Assembly (NCBI GenBank): GCA_963575645.1
Contig: OY754467.1
Location: forward strand, 35,213,108 to 35,277,107
Length of the DNA: 64,000 nt
Reading direction: 5' to 3'
Origin: Xanthostigma xanthostigma
Taxonomy: Eukaryota > Arthropoda > Insecta > Raphidioptera > Raphidiidae
The position numbers were made by a program, and so were the translations under genes. Under the pieces are notes generated by a model. It was not told the origin of the DNA and did no database searches. It was given only the letters and a program-made list of their open reading frames with translations. Of this stretch, positions 54,564 to 64,000 are shown piece by piece. Numbering within the stretch: position 1 is the stretch's first letter; the number at the start of each line of letters is the position of its first letter.

Positions 54564-55162
54564 CAGAGACGGACTTAGATCGCGAAATCACTGTGCGTCG
54601 CTCTGCAATTCCTCTTACAGTTACTCTGCAAATCTGCGTAACTGCTTGAAATATCAAAATGATATTTCGTACTAGACATGGGAAAAGTCGTTACTATGTG
54701 ATCACAGTGACTGTTATTCCAGTTACACAAAAATCACAGTGAAAAATCATCGTGACTTCGTCACGTTAATCCTCACCGAGGAAACACTCGATCGGATGTT
54801 ACGTCGGCTACTCGATTGGAACGACCATCGTGATTGCGGTGACACCGAACAACATACGTTACTTTGGAACGTAGTTACCTCTTGTCAGATCATAGTGATC
54901 ATTTTACTGGTCACAGTGATTTTTTCATCGTGCAGTAATTTATTCCCCAACTCTATTCCGTACAAGCGTGATCTTACGAATCAGTGCTTGCTTGAATAAC
55001 CTATCAGAGAGCCTTAAAATCGTATGAGACAATTCTGTGCACTCTAAATTCGAATATTTGATTGCTCTGTATAAAATGCAGTCTTGCAACATAATACGTG
55101 ATGTTGTAGAAGATTTTTCCGTGCCGCCGGCCCATTAATGATAATGTCTAGGTTCGTCTCTG
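54564..55162. mobile_element. Probable hAT-type element
   Basis: Ends cagagacggacttaga / tctaggttcgtctctg. Flanks gttaaaac (54556-54563) and gtaaaaca (55163-55170) look like an 8-bp duplication blurred by an indel. Inside, 54680-54930 is rich in 'tcacagtga' / 'tcacg' motifs and may be a second nested element starting 'tagacatggg'. The 86-codon frame there is not a gene. Confidence 0.65.
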
Positions 55163-55470
55163 GTAAAACATTTTTTTTAATAAAAATATCCGATTACGAC
55201 TGATAAGAGTCATCGTTCTTGAATATATTGCATTACAATTAAATACAATTATTTGCACTAAATTTTAATGGCGGGAAATGCGATGCTTTTATATTTCTTT
55301 TCTTTTTTAATGGGGCAAAATAGCTGACCATTTAAAATTAGTACTGAGTTCGTGCAAGAATGAGATGAGGGTATATATATATGCCCTTCTATATCTTTAT
55401 ATTTTTAATTAGAAGTTTTCAATACATTAATTTTTCTGACGTCACTAGAAACGTTACTTTGAAATTATTA

Positions 55471-55822
55471 GCGGGCGTTCACAAATTACGCGAGGCGTTT
55501 AGTTTAGGGGGAGGGGACAGAAGGTCGAGCCGAACCTCACCCAATCTTACGTGGGAGACAGGGGGATCTCGGCAAATATCACGTAATTTTTTTCCGCAAG
55601 AAACAATGTAAAATTGCGAGAAAACTGGGTTATAAGTAAAAAGAATTAAACAAATTATGTTTTTCTTTTTTCAAATAAATCCAACGCAAGCAAGCACAGA
55701 TTAACGTATTTAGGTACGCAATTTGAGATTAGCGGAGGGGGAGCAAAATTGCACGGCATCTTACTGGGGGGGGGGGGTCGACAAACTGACAAATTTGCTT
55801 CACGTAATTTGTGATCGCCCCC
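55471..55822. mobile_element. PIF/Harbinger-like MITE, TTA duplication
   Basis: Ends gcgggcgttcacaaattacg / cgtaatttgtgatcgccccc with TTA at 55468-55470 and 55823-55825. It contains a run of 12 G (55766-55777). No transposase. Confidence 0.8.
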
Positions 55823-55825
55823 TTA

Positions 55826-56903
55826 CTTTTTCTTTCTTGTATTTATTTTTTCATCAGTCATACAAGATTTATTCAAATCTTAAATTCACACTTCACAATA
55901 ATATCAAGTTCACACCTTGCCTCAAAATTTTAAAGACACAAAAAATAAAACAATATAAATATTTTAATTAAAATATGTTGTGGCCCGACTTGCGATCATT
56001 ATCTGTAATTATTATACTAACAAAAATGGTTTTAAATGTGCGACAGAGTATTCCACGCCTTTTTAATGTTGCATTTCCTTTTCAGAGAGTAGCTCCAACC
56101 CGCTCAAGGCCAAACACCTATTAATAAATTAACACGATCGTGGTCTTGTATTATTAATAACAATTACCATCGCTTTTTAAAAAGGAGTCCACTAAATCAC
56201 ATAAGATAAACAATGATTCTTGTAAAGGTTATAACCTAACAATTGAAAGCGATACACCATGTTAATGAGCATCATGATTTTACTCAACTGTGTCCTTCAA
56301 AACTATTTATTGAGTTCTGAATGTATGAGAAAAAGGTAAATAGGATGTTTAATTTGTGCAAGGCGGAGCCCTGCATGTTTAACAACAATATGTTAAAAGG
56401 GTGTATTCGAAGCAAAAAGGAATGTCCAATAATATATTCAATCTGAATGTCAGCACTAACTTTTCAGATCAATGTCAAACCAACATTTTCAAATAATCGT
56501 AACCTTTCTAAAAAAACTTCAGTCTTTAAAATTCAAAACGTATTCGTTCGACTGTTCTGAAATTGAAGACATACCCATTGAAATGAGATTTGTTTTCCCC
56601 AAATTTTGGAACTGTCAACTTTGGAATGTTCGAGATGACATAGGCAATTAATTTTAAACAGATTCTCGCAAATATCTATTATACCGAGGTTACACTTTAC
56701 AGGACTGTCACCTGGGAACTGATTAGTTTTGTAAGTTAGTGGGTGGTGTGTCCGTTGAGGCACAATTCTAGCGAAGAACCAGCCATGCGCGGCCGACGAG
56801 AGTCCCGTAGCGTCGTTACAAAGCATTTCAAGCCGTCGCGTAGCTTCGCGATCTCAATTTGCTTGCCCAACCACTCTCACATAATCTAGACTATAATGTA
56901 CAC
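55826..56903. other. No recognised gene
   Basis: The first part is AT-rich. 56530-56880 is less AT-rich, with a 97-codon minus frame that has no recognised motif. Confidence 0.35.
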
Positions 56904-56906
56904 TAA

Positions 56907-57316
56907 AGACCGCAGCACACGAGGCTGGATTTGTCACTAGATTCCTACTAGTTTTCTAGCGCAGTTTTCTTAATTGCTTTCGTGTGCTCGCTTCACACGC
57001 GACGTCTTTTCAAGCTTGCTTTTTGGATGGATCTGGTGCGCGCTTAGTGACAATTCAAATATAAACGTGTCTGTTGTCTGACTTTGTTGGTTTGTGAGCG
57101 CTTGTTCATGTCGTCCACGTGACAAGATACTGTTTCCTGATTGGTTCTTGATCAAGGCAAGCAGAGGACCTAGCAAGAAAAATAGTCCCTGTTCTAATTT
57201 TAAAATTTATCTTGATCTATCTTGTGAGCTGGCAGGCGAACACGCAGTGACGTCATTTCCAGCCTCATACCCAGCCTGCCGGCTAGCAGAAGTCCGAGCA
57301 GTGTGTCCAGCGGCAT
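56907..57316 (-). mobile_element. Family H MITE, full length, TAA duplication
   Basis: Ends agaccgcagcacacgaggct / gcagtgtgtccagcggcat with TAA at 56904-56906 and 57317-57319. Inverted relative to the 35.3-kb copy ('gtcacgtgggcgac' there, 'gtcgtccacgtgac' here). The best evidence that family H is PIF/Harbinger-type. Confidence 0.8.
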
Positions 57317-57319
57317 TAA

Positions 57320-57510
57320 GATAGTTCATAAGTTCTCGATTGATACACTGGACATCCCTTAGCTGTGCACCAGATTGCATTACGGAATTGAACGGGATGC
57401 TCTACTGTTTTACCAGACAGACAGCATAAACTGCATTCTGGCTGCACAGTTATCGATTCAGTGACCTGTGCTACCCTTCTAGGAGCGCCAAACTCAAAGG
57501 TTATCGACAT
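57320..57510 (-). pseudogene. Possible non-LTR retrotransposon coding remnant
   Basis: The minus frame contains ITVQPECSLCCLSGKTVEH, which resembles the C-x2-C-x6-T-x2-H motif found near the end of RNase H-bearing non-LTR ORF2 proteins; the expected last Cys is missing. It then drifts (IWCTAKGCPVYQS). It directly abuts family H. Low certainty; a jockey-type gag knuckle is an alternative. Confidence 0.3.
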
Positions 57511-57595
57511 CGCCAGTGTTAATAATATGTTTTCTTAGAAATTCATAATGAAACACTACCTATTTTTTAAACAATAGAGAAATATACGCCGCATA

Positions 57596-57712
57596 AACTA
57601 CAGTACAGCCAAAGCTCCTTAAACGCGGGGGATACGTTCCGAAAATGTACCGTGAGTGGTATTTTGTATGGAAATATAGGGAACACGTTTTACGCTTTTT
57701 AGTGGCCCTTTT
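57596..57712. repeat. Tigger-like terminal fragment
   Basis: 'cttaaacgcgggggatacgt' and 'ggtattttgtatggaaatat' are in the style of Tigger-type ends. No inverse partner was found in the window. Confidence 0.35.
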
Positions 57713-57839
57713 TTTAAGGAGATTCAGTTTTTTTTTATTTTCAATTTTTAGTGGTAACTGAAACCGAAAAGCAACCTTCACGCCAACAACTACAACTTCA
57801 GCAATATTTCTTTGATTTTTGTTAATTTTATAAAAAGTA

Positions 57840-58035
57840 GCTGAACCGATTTTGCTAAAATTTATATGGGGTCAACTTTGAGACATACTCTATCGAATAA
57901 AAAAAGAACAATTGAAAGAGGTACGCAGGCATTGAAGATATCGACGGATATAGACATACAAAAAAAATACAATCGAATAGAGAGCCTCCTCCTTTTTTTC
58001 AAGTCGGTTAACAATGATACAATTTGCACCTTGCA
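57840..58035. repeat. Family ending 'tcctcctttttt..aagtcggttaa', copy 1
   Basis: 'ctatcgaataaaaaaag' to 'cctcctccttttt' and 'aagtcggttaac'. A second copy lies at 59375-59525. The terminus is common in insect repeats. Class unresolved; short frames on both strands are artefacts. Confidence 0.55.
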
Positions 58036-58183
58036 TCGCTTCATTTTATATATCGTTAATGTTTTATTAGTTTGTATTTTAAATTTAAAGAAATATTTAT
58101 AATTCAAATTCATATGAATTTTCAGAGAGTAACCAACATTAATCAAACTGTGAACCGCAACTGCAATAAATAATATAAAGATT

Positions 58184-58578
58184 AAATAATAATAATAATA
58201 ATGCGTTTAACATTCGTTTCTCGACTTTATGTCATAACAGACGCCAATCGCACCGCATTACTATTTTTCACTATCACACTTATTATTTTTCTGCGAATGG
58301 AGGAATTTTAGGACAGTAGGATAAGATAGGAAATTTTGAACACAGGAGTTTGACAGGTAATCGGCCATGGCCTTGAATAAGGAACCATCTCGATATTTAT
58401 CTGGAATTATTGAGGGAAATCATAAAAACCTCAGCAAGATGGCCGGTGCAGGTATTACCGTTTTTCGGCGAGAGGCAGCAGAAAAAAGTCCCAGACACAT
58501 CTGCCCCCGTCGGGATTCGAACCCGGTACCTCCAGAATGCGAGTCTAGTGCTCTCACCACTACGCCACCCCACTCGGC
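58184..58578 (-). repeat. tRNA-derived SINE, copy 3 (best head)
   Basis: The minus strand starts with a complete tRNA-like region: A box 58567-58551 (tggcgtagtggtgagag), B box 58525-58510 (ccgggttcgaatcccg). The SINE body then runs to an (ATT)n tail at 58184-58201. The short frames on both strands are SINE sequence, not genes. Confidence 0.9.
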
Positions 58579-58888
58579 TACAAAGTTTAAATAACAACTA
58601 AGGTTTAAGATCAAAACAATGCCAGTTTTTACTTTTGTTAAACCGCCGTTAATCAGTTTACCACCCATGCAAGATTGCGGAGGCTGTATTTACTAATATT
58701 TCGCCGTGAGTCACACAGACGCAGGGGCCAGAAAGTATTTTCTGCGTACCGTTAAACGTTGGCGGTTCGTGACGCGACGCCTACGTCACATAACGCCACT
58801 CTTGTCAAGGTCATTGTATCGGTGCTGCGGACCTAGATTCGCAATTTCGATTTCGTTCATCTCAAACGACAAACAAAAAAACATACAA
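58579..58888. other. No recognised feature
   Basis: GC-richer spacer with a 68-codon frame lacking motifs. Confidence 0.35.
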
Positions 58889-58966
58889 ATCTTCTTAGTT
58901 CCGGACTTGTAGTACCATCATAGACCACGGTCTACAAGCCCGGAAACTAACAAGATTTGGAACAAT
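58889..58966. repeat. Imperfect palindrome
   Basis: 'aatcttcttagttccggact' pairs with 'cccggaaactaacaagatt', and the inner 'tagacc' pairs with 'ggtcta'. About 78 bp in all. Confidence 0.6.
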
Positions 58967-59029
58967 ACCGGCCGTGAAAGCCTACACACTTGGATAAATT
59001 TGATTTTAAATTAATTGGTACCAATAAAA

Positions 59030-59224
59030 AATATTTTTAACAAAAAAATTGAACCGACTTCACACTAAAAAGTAAAAAATAATTGCGTATTGAAATGTTT
59101 TGGAGTCAGTGTCAGCCAAAATGAAATCTATTCCGAGAACTACACCGACTCCAAAACATTTCAATACGCAATTATTTTTTACTTTTTAGTGTGAAGTCGG
59201 TTCAATTTTTTTGTTAAAAATATT
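59030..59224. mobile_element. Perfect 78-bp-arm palindromic element
   Basis: Arms 59030-59107 and 59147-59224 are identical inverses over all 78 bp, with a 39-bp loop. Each arm contains 'gaaccgacttcacac', which echoes the 'aagtcggttaa' terminus of the neighbouring repeat family. Absolute identity means it is very young or maintained by conversion. Confidence 0.9.
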
Positions 59225-59525
59225 ATATTTTTCTCTTTTTAGTGTTAATCTAACACTAAAATTCGGTGAACATACATACAAAAAAAACCATTATGCGTGT
59301 CTTTGAAATTTGAGAGTTTCCCTCGATTTCTCCGGATTCCACCATCAGATCCTGACTTGGTTCCGATGGGACCACCTTTGAGGTGCACTCTTTCGAATAA
59401 AAAAAAATTGAAAATCGGTCGATAATTGACAGAGAAAAAATCGGTGAACATACATAAAAAAAATTTTAAAAAAAATATATAGACCAACATAGAACCTCCT
59501 CCTTTTTGTTGAAGTCGGTTAAAAA
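59225..59525. repeat. Family ending 'tcctcctttttt..aagtcggttaa', copy 2
   Basis: Matches 57.84-58.03 kb ('ctttcgaataaaaaaaa', 'gaacctcctcctttttgttg', 'aagtcggttaaaa'). 'atcggtgaacatacata' is repeated at 59265 and 59440. Confidence 0.55.
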
Positions 59526-59601
59526 CGAAAATCTGTCGAAAAAATTAGGTAGCTGACAAGCATTCTTTAGTTAATTTTTACAAGTTATACCATATTAATA
59601 G

Positions 59602-59986
59602 TAATAATAATAATAATAGTAATGTGTTTAACGTCCGTTTCCTGACTTTATGTCATAACAGACGCCATTCGCAGCATCACTATTTTCCATCTATCACATT
59701 TCCCGTTATTTTCTACATTTTTAAACTTCAACTGAATTAATAGCGATGAGCGACTGAAGGAACTTTTAGGACATTGGGATAAGGCAGGTAAATTATTTAG
59801 CATAGAAGTTTGACAGGTAATCGACCATGGCCTTGAATAAGGGAACCATCTCGATATTTATCTGGAATTATTGACGGAAATCATGGAAAACCTCAACAAA
59901 ATGACCGGTAGACGAATTCCCGTTTCTCGGCGAGAGGTAGCGGGAAAAAGTCCCCAGCCACATTAATGTCCCGCCGGGATTCGAAC
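59602..59986 (-). repeat. tRNA-derived SINE, copy 4 (head truncated)
   Basis: Tail (ATT/ACT)n at 59602-59620, then the full body. The minus-strand head stops within the B box ('ttcgaatcccggcggg'), so the A-box half is missing. Confidence 0.85.
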
Positions 59987-60532
59987 AGTGATACCATATT
60001 ATGCAACCATGCAAATTAATACCATATATCATAATATTTAATGTTAGCCGTTACCCGCGTCACCGAATGCGTTAAGAGAAATTTTATTTTATTTATTATA
60101 TAATATCTGAAATGTCAATTTTTTGAAGTTGGATTTTTTCGTATTTAGGGTACATTCCCAATTATATAGATCCAAAAAATCGGTGCGCTAATTGTTCTTG
60201 ATTCTCGACTGATATTAAGCCATCCAAAAAGTTTCGAATTAAGAACATATTTAAGGTTAATTATAGAGAATTTAGGCAATAATATTTTATACTACAAAAA
60301 TCAAGGACGCTTCTCTACTGGCAAATATATCCATTAAAGATATCTTCGAAGAGCCATGAATAACTTAATTGTCTTACTTGTCGGAAATTAAAAATGGGCG
60401 AATTTATGACCTTTTCAAATCTAGAGGATGCTAATAAGCTAAATGCAAATCGTGTTACTATACATAATTTATTAGATAATCAATCTAACACAAGGCGCAG
60501 TCAGTTGTTTGGGGCGTGTGTATAAGCGCACA
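59987..60532. other. No recognised feature
   Basis: AT-rich spacer. 60050-60090 has a short piece like the 'gttacccgcgtcacc' of family A neighbourhoods. No gene. Confidence 0.35.
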
Positions 60533-60534
60533 TA

Positions 60535-61118
60535 CAGGGCGCACCAGAAAATGTTTGAAAAAATGAATCCAAAAGGACCCCGCACAATTAATCTTATGGG
60601 ATTTGTTTCCCGGTTAAATTGATCGAAAATGGTTTTATTTTTAAGTTTAAAGGTCACTAAGAAAAAGTGTCCATAGGCGCATAGCCTAAAAACAAACAGA
60701 TTTTTAGCTACATATATAATATGTTTAGCGAGATTTTAGATATAGGGATATCCATTGAATTCACAAACTTGTTCCATGTGTTTTTTTTTTAGAAATAGAA
60801 AAAGAGTCGATAACTAGGTAATGTTGGAAGGTGTCACTCTGTATAAAATAATAATGACGTATTCGGATTCAGCGCACTCGAAAACATATTTCTAGAGCTT
60901 AGGATTTTTAAGATTGTGAATTTAATGGATATCTCTATATCTAAAATCTCGCTAAACATATCTGTAGCTAAAAATCTATTGGTTTTTAGGATATATGCAT
61001 CCTTGGACACTTTTTCTTAGTGACCTTTAAATTATAAAATAAAACCATTTTCGATCAATTTAACCGAAAAACAAATCCCATAAGGTTTGTGCGGGGTCCT
61101 TTTGAAAATTTTTGAAAA
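60535..61118. mobile_element. Foldback element
   Basis: Arms about 60558-60770 and 60912-61118 ('aaggaccccgcacaattaat' / 'ggtttgtgcggggtccttt'; 'tagcgagattttagatat' / 'atatctaaaatctcgcta'). The left end has cagggcgcacc after TA; the matching right end is missing. The loop of about 140 bp contains 'ggtgtcactctgtata'. No protein. Confidence 0.78.
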
Positions 61119-61755
61119 TATCTTAAGTATTGAATCAGCAGTTCGTTAAGATAAAATACATACCGATTGTAAATATTTCTGTCAAGTATGTGTTTTGGCG
61201 GAGGGTGTAGCGATTTCGTTGTTATTACAGCATGACTCTTCTATTACAAGCCCTCAGTTGCCAAGTTTTAAGAGAGGGAATGTTGAGAACGACCACAAGT
61301 GCGACTTAGTAAAGAATTAATGATCATTTTCATCCCACTGATTTTAATCCTTTCTGTTACACACTGTATAATGAACAATATCGACAGGCTATCCACAAGC
61401 CAATTATAGAGAGGTCCCACTCACTTACATAATCGCTCTCTATTTAACATCTAAAGTGCCAAGGACACAGCCTAGTCCTACTCTTTTTGGAACACAGCTT
61501 GCAATATTAACTGTTTCCGTATAGCAAATGAAGATTGATTTACTATTTAATACAATTTATCACGACGATAATACAGCCAAGTTCATGCACACTTTTGGGA
61601 ATTCAGGTTCATTATAATTAATTTAGGGAATAAAGTAAGGTTATACAGACAAGGACATAATTGCCGGTTTTTATAACCTTAAATTATTCCTTTGTTTGAT
61701 TATTTTACTAGATCACAATTTAATTAACGTTGGGAATTTTAGAATTATACAAACC
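61119..61755. other. Repeat-poor interval
   Basis: No transposon family was recognised. It lies just downstream (minus sense) of ratchet-type site 2. Confidence 0.4.
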
Positions 61756-61820
61756 TTTGATCGCCTTTGAATCGAACTGGTTTATGCAAACTCACCTGCA
61801 ACAAGACAAAACAGAATGTT
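61750..61820 (-). promoter_or_regulatory. Candidate recursive (ratchet) splice site 2
   Basis: On the minus strand a strong acceptor (tgttttgtcttgttgcag) is fused to a consensus donor (GTGAGTT), junction 61796/61795. A second donor-like AAAG|GTTTGT follows near 61755, giving a possible 40-nt recursive-splicing exon. Same strand and same layout as the 26.15-kb site, in sequence free of recognised repeats. Function is inferred. Confidence 0.5.
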
Positions 61821-61855
61821 AATATTGCATACATAATTTATAAACTAGGTAACTA

Positions 61856-62308
61856 CAGTGTAAACTCTATATAGCGACACTCACGGGACTATGCACTTTG
61901 TGGCGTTATTGAGAGTTGTCGTTAACCGGAGAGAAGAATATTGCGCTTAATAAAACTTTTTCGTCAATACACAAAGATTTTCTTTTACTCGCCATATTCA
62001 CAGTTTGCAAATTTGTGGGCAACTTAGAATATGATAACTTATCGATAAGATAATCTCAACAAACCAAAAGAACGAATTTCTTAGAATCTTTGGTACGCAT
62101 GATGACGACAACAAAACAACAAAATAACAAACAAGTACTGTTTTTTGCTTAATGATGACGTATTGTTGTCGTTATTTAGAGTGGGTGTGTCGTTATTTAG
62201 AGTGTGTCATTGTATGAGCAACAAGATAAGCAAACTAGAGCTAAGTAATTTCGACGTTTTAAGGAGTTTGTCCTTATATCGAGTAACGTTAAATGGAGTT
62301 TACCACTG
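61856..62308 (-). mobile_element. pogo/Tigger-type MITE, copy 3
   Basis: Ends cagtgtaaactctatatag / tggagtttaccactg with TA at both sides (61854-61855, 62309-62310). Inverse orientation to the 41.48-kb copy. The CENP-B-like segment is reduced to 'cgccatattcacag' and 'cttttactcg' remnants. The 110-codon plus frame across its right end is non-genic. Confidence 0.9.
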
Positions 62309-62579
62309 TATTATTTTATCATCTCAACAAACGAACGAATCATCGAAGAACCAATTACTATTAAAGTACGAACTGTGTCAGAGCGAATTATCGAATGAAC
62401 AATACTGTTTCAAAATGCCTATTTTTGACGACTCGATACATAAAAATAAAGTCAAAGGTACACTTTTTCATTATTAGCAGATAAACACCAAAACGTAATT
62501 TTTTTAAACGATCGTATTCGATTAAAATCTTCTTAAAGATTAAAACATTGAACCTTAAATGCTAAATACTTGCTTAGAT

Positions 62580-62800
62580 CAGTGCTGGGCAACCTATGAC
62601 TTTTGAAGAGCAACCAACACTAATCTCTATTGTTCCAAGGGTCTTTATTGTTCGTTACCCATAGGATTTACTACCCCAAGGGAGATAAGTAGAGTTTTCA
62701 GGTATAACAAATGTACCTCTCTTACTCACTCTCACATTCGCTTCTTGGAGCTACCTGGAGAACTCCTAGGTCCTCAAAGACCTGAGGTTGCCCAGCGCTA
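62580..62800. mobile_element. hAT-type MITE, 221 bp, 8-bp duplication
   Basis: Ends cagtgctgggcaacct / aggttgcccagcgcta. Flanks gcttagat (62572-62579) and gcttatat (62801-62808) match at 7 of 8. No coding capacity. Confidence 0.85.
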
Positions 62801-62808
62801 GCTTATAT

Positions 62809-63259
62809 CATATTTAACAAGATTTTGCTCATTATTATTTACCATAAATATATCTATCTGAAATAAAGGTTTTAATGAACAAGTATTTAATAGAAATCTT
62901 CAATTTAATTTTAATAATAATGTTTGATGGAAAAATATAATTTAGTCGATCATTCTTTTCACTTCTGATTACTTTTTTATATGATAATTATGTACACCAG
63001 CCAACGAAAAATAATCATTATAAAAATTAGACATGGTAGGTTGAGACATTCTTAAACGTATTAAGTAAATTAATTTCTTAATGCGATTCATTAAAAGCAT
63101 TTCCTTTACTTATTTTCACTTTCTCAGTGATGACTTTTTGAGAAAATCGTCGAAGAGTACGGAAGTAACTTAACTTAGGTATTAAAATCTTTTTTTTTAT
63201 ATATATTTTTAAAAAAATGTAGCCTGCACAGTTTCAGAACTTAAGGTACCGACAAAAAA
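62809..63259. other. No recognised feature
   Basis: AT-rich spacer. Confidence 0.4.
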
Positions 63260-63623
63260 CAGTGTAAACTCGATATAGCGAACTTCTTAAAACGTAGAAC
63301 TTATAGGTTTACATTATTACCCACATATTGAAACACTCTATAATAGCGTAACAACCACTCTCAATAGCGAAACAATACGTCAATATTTAGACCCCCAACA
63401 ATGAGATTCTTAGAACTGTATTCATTTGTTTGTTGTAAAAAACGACAAAATTAACAGATTATAATTTTGTTACGTATTTTTTTCACTTAATTTAGTCAAA
63501 ATTAAAACCACATATTCGTAAAATTATATTGTTTTCTTTTAGGTACTCTCCGTTTAAGGAAAACTCTTTTTAACGCAATAAAATACCCAGTCTCCCCAAT
63601 TTCGCTATATAAATTGTATACTG
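63260..63623. mobile_element. pogo-type MITE (second subfamily), intact copy
   Basis: Ends cagtgtaaactcgatatagc / gctatataaattgtatactg. TA follows on the right (63624-63625); the left TA is lost in an A run. This uninterrupted copy is the reference that reveals the insertion inside the 42.57-kb copy. Confidence 0.85.
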
Positions 63624-63627
63624 TAAT

Positions 63628-64000
63628 TAGGGCTGCCACCCCTTCGGGTTTGACCCGGAGTCTACGGGTTTGAATAGTGCATATCCGGGCTACGGGTTTA
63701 CCATCGATGTCTCCGGGTCAGACAAATGCGTTGGAAGCTGTCGAATCACTTGGTTTGAAAAATTTCGACGAAGATAGGCTTTATGACGAGATTAATAAAT
63801 TAAATCAAGTATTTCCTCAGTTCGTACAATCCAATGATTCAACGTTGTCTGTTGATTTACGATGGAATCAGTTATTCAGTCACCGCAACCTTCACCGAAC
63901 TGCCGAAAATAATTGGAAAAATTTTTTCAATCCCTATAAGCAATGCTTTCGTAGAACGCGTTTTTTCTTTAATGGGAAATTTGTTGACAGACGAGCGAAA
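63628..64000 (+). mobile_element. hAT element, internally deleted, cut by the window end
   Basis: Left terminus tagggctgccacc, with repeated 'acgggttt' / 'ccggg' subterminal motifs (63645-63720), then transposase sequence. The right end lies outside the window. It starts five bases after the pogo MITE. Confidence 0.75.
63707..64000 (+). pseudogene. hAT transposase C-terminal remnant, frameshifted
   Basis: From ATG 63707 one frame reads MSPGQTNALEAVESLGLKNF and on through EINKLNQVFPQFVQ to about 63870. The continuation is in another frame: LPKIIGKIFSIP then SNAFVERVFSLMGNLLTDE up to the window end. The second part is the hAT dimerisation (Dimer_Tnp_hAT) core, with its SNA-VERVFS signature. 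At least one frameshift (63870-63905). The N-terminal BED and catalytic portions are missing. Confidence 0.85.

Noticed and set aside
58500..58578. tRNA gene call for the SINE heads
   Set aside because: The tRNA-like region continues into the SINE body and recurs with it in other copies, so it is a SINE promoter region and not an independent tRNA gene.
62145..62477. 110-codon plus-strand frame
   Set aside because: Its first half is the inverted right end of a pogo MITE and the rest is unremarkable AT-rich DNA.

Overview
This looks like nuclear DNA from an animal, almost certainly an insect or related arthropod. It is AT-rich, eukaryotic in style (tRNA-derived SINEs, RTE-type LINE ends, dozens of short DNA transposons, splice-type signals) and carries no host gene that I can support. 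Some repeat termini (ACTAGCGG-CCCGG types) and the SINE remind me of hemipteran genomes, but I cannot fix the order from sequence alone. No open reading frame exceeds about 150 codons, and the only coding traces I recognise are decayed transposon genes.

The window is a layered transposon graveyard. I define these families from internal comparisons. Family A (about 600 bp) and family B (about 230-260 bp) occur alone or joined. Family C starts with a 'tttcacccgggtgcgatagata' type terminus. Family D and family E (three 460-480 bp copies with a GC-rich hairpin) are unclassified. Family F is a set of foldback elements with a hammerhead-like motif. Family H is a PIF/Harbinger-like MITE family with four copies. 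There are also four or five copies of a pogo/Tigger-type MITE with CAGTGTAAACTC termini, seven hAT-type elements (most with 8-bp target duplications), four other PIF/Harbinger-type elements with TTA or TAA duplications, four SINE copies plus a fragment, and two ends of one RTE-like LINE.

Layout: 0-9 kb holds families A and B, a pogo MITE, a 2-kb foldback (3.9-5.9 kb), a 0.73-kb long-TIR element (7.3-8.0 kb) and a hAT nested in family B (8.6 kb). 9-16 kb has a foldback, a deleted tRNA-Gly-like pseudogene, a Harbinger element nested inside another foldback (12.0-13.4 kb), family H, a SINE and family C. 17-25 kb has F, E, C, hAT and H copies and an RTE end. 25.6-33 kb is mixed, with quiet stretches. 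33-44 kb has B, H, RTE, hAT, two Harbinger elements and pogo MITEs, one of them containing a nested TA-flanked MITE. 44-55 kb is the quietest part, with E, A and Tigger copies. 55-64 kb has Harbinger, H, SINE, foldback, pogo and hAT elements, ending in a broken hAT transposase cut by the window edge.

The most interesting non-transposon signal is on the minus strand. Two sites (61.8 and 26.15 kb) have a good 3' splice acceptor fused directly to a 5' donor, and each has a second donor 40-50 nt downstream. This is the known architecture of recursive (ratchet) splice sites in very long insect introns. A weaker third site lies at 44.2 kb, nearly midway. I infer that the window may be the interior of a giant minus-strand intron. 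A separate plus-strand candidate exon at 52.3 kb has strong splice signals and one open frame, but no recognisable product.
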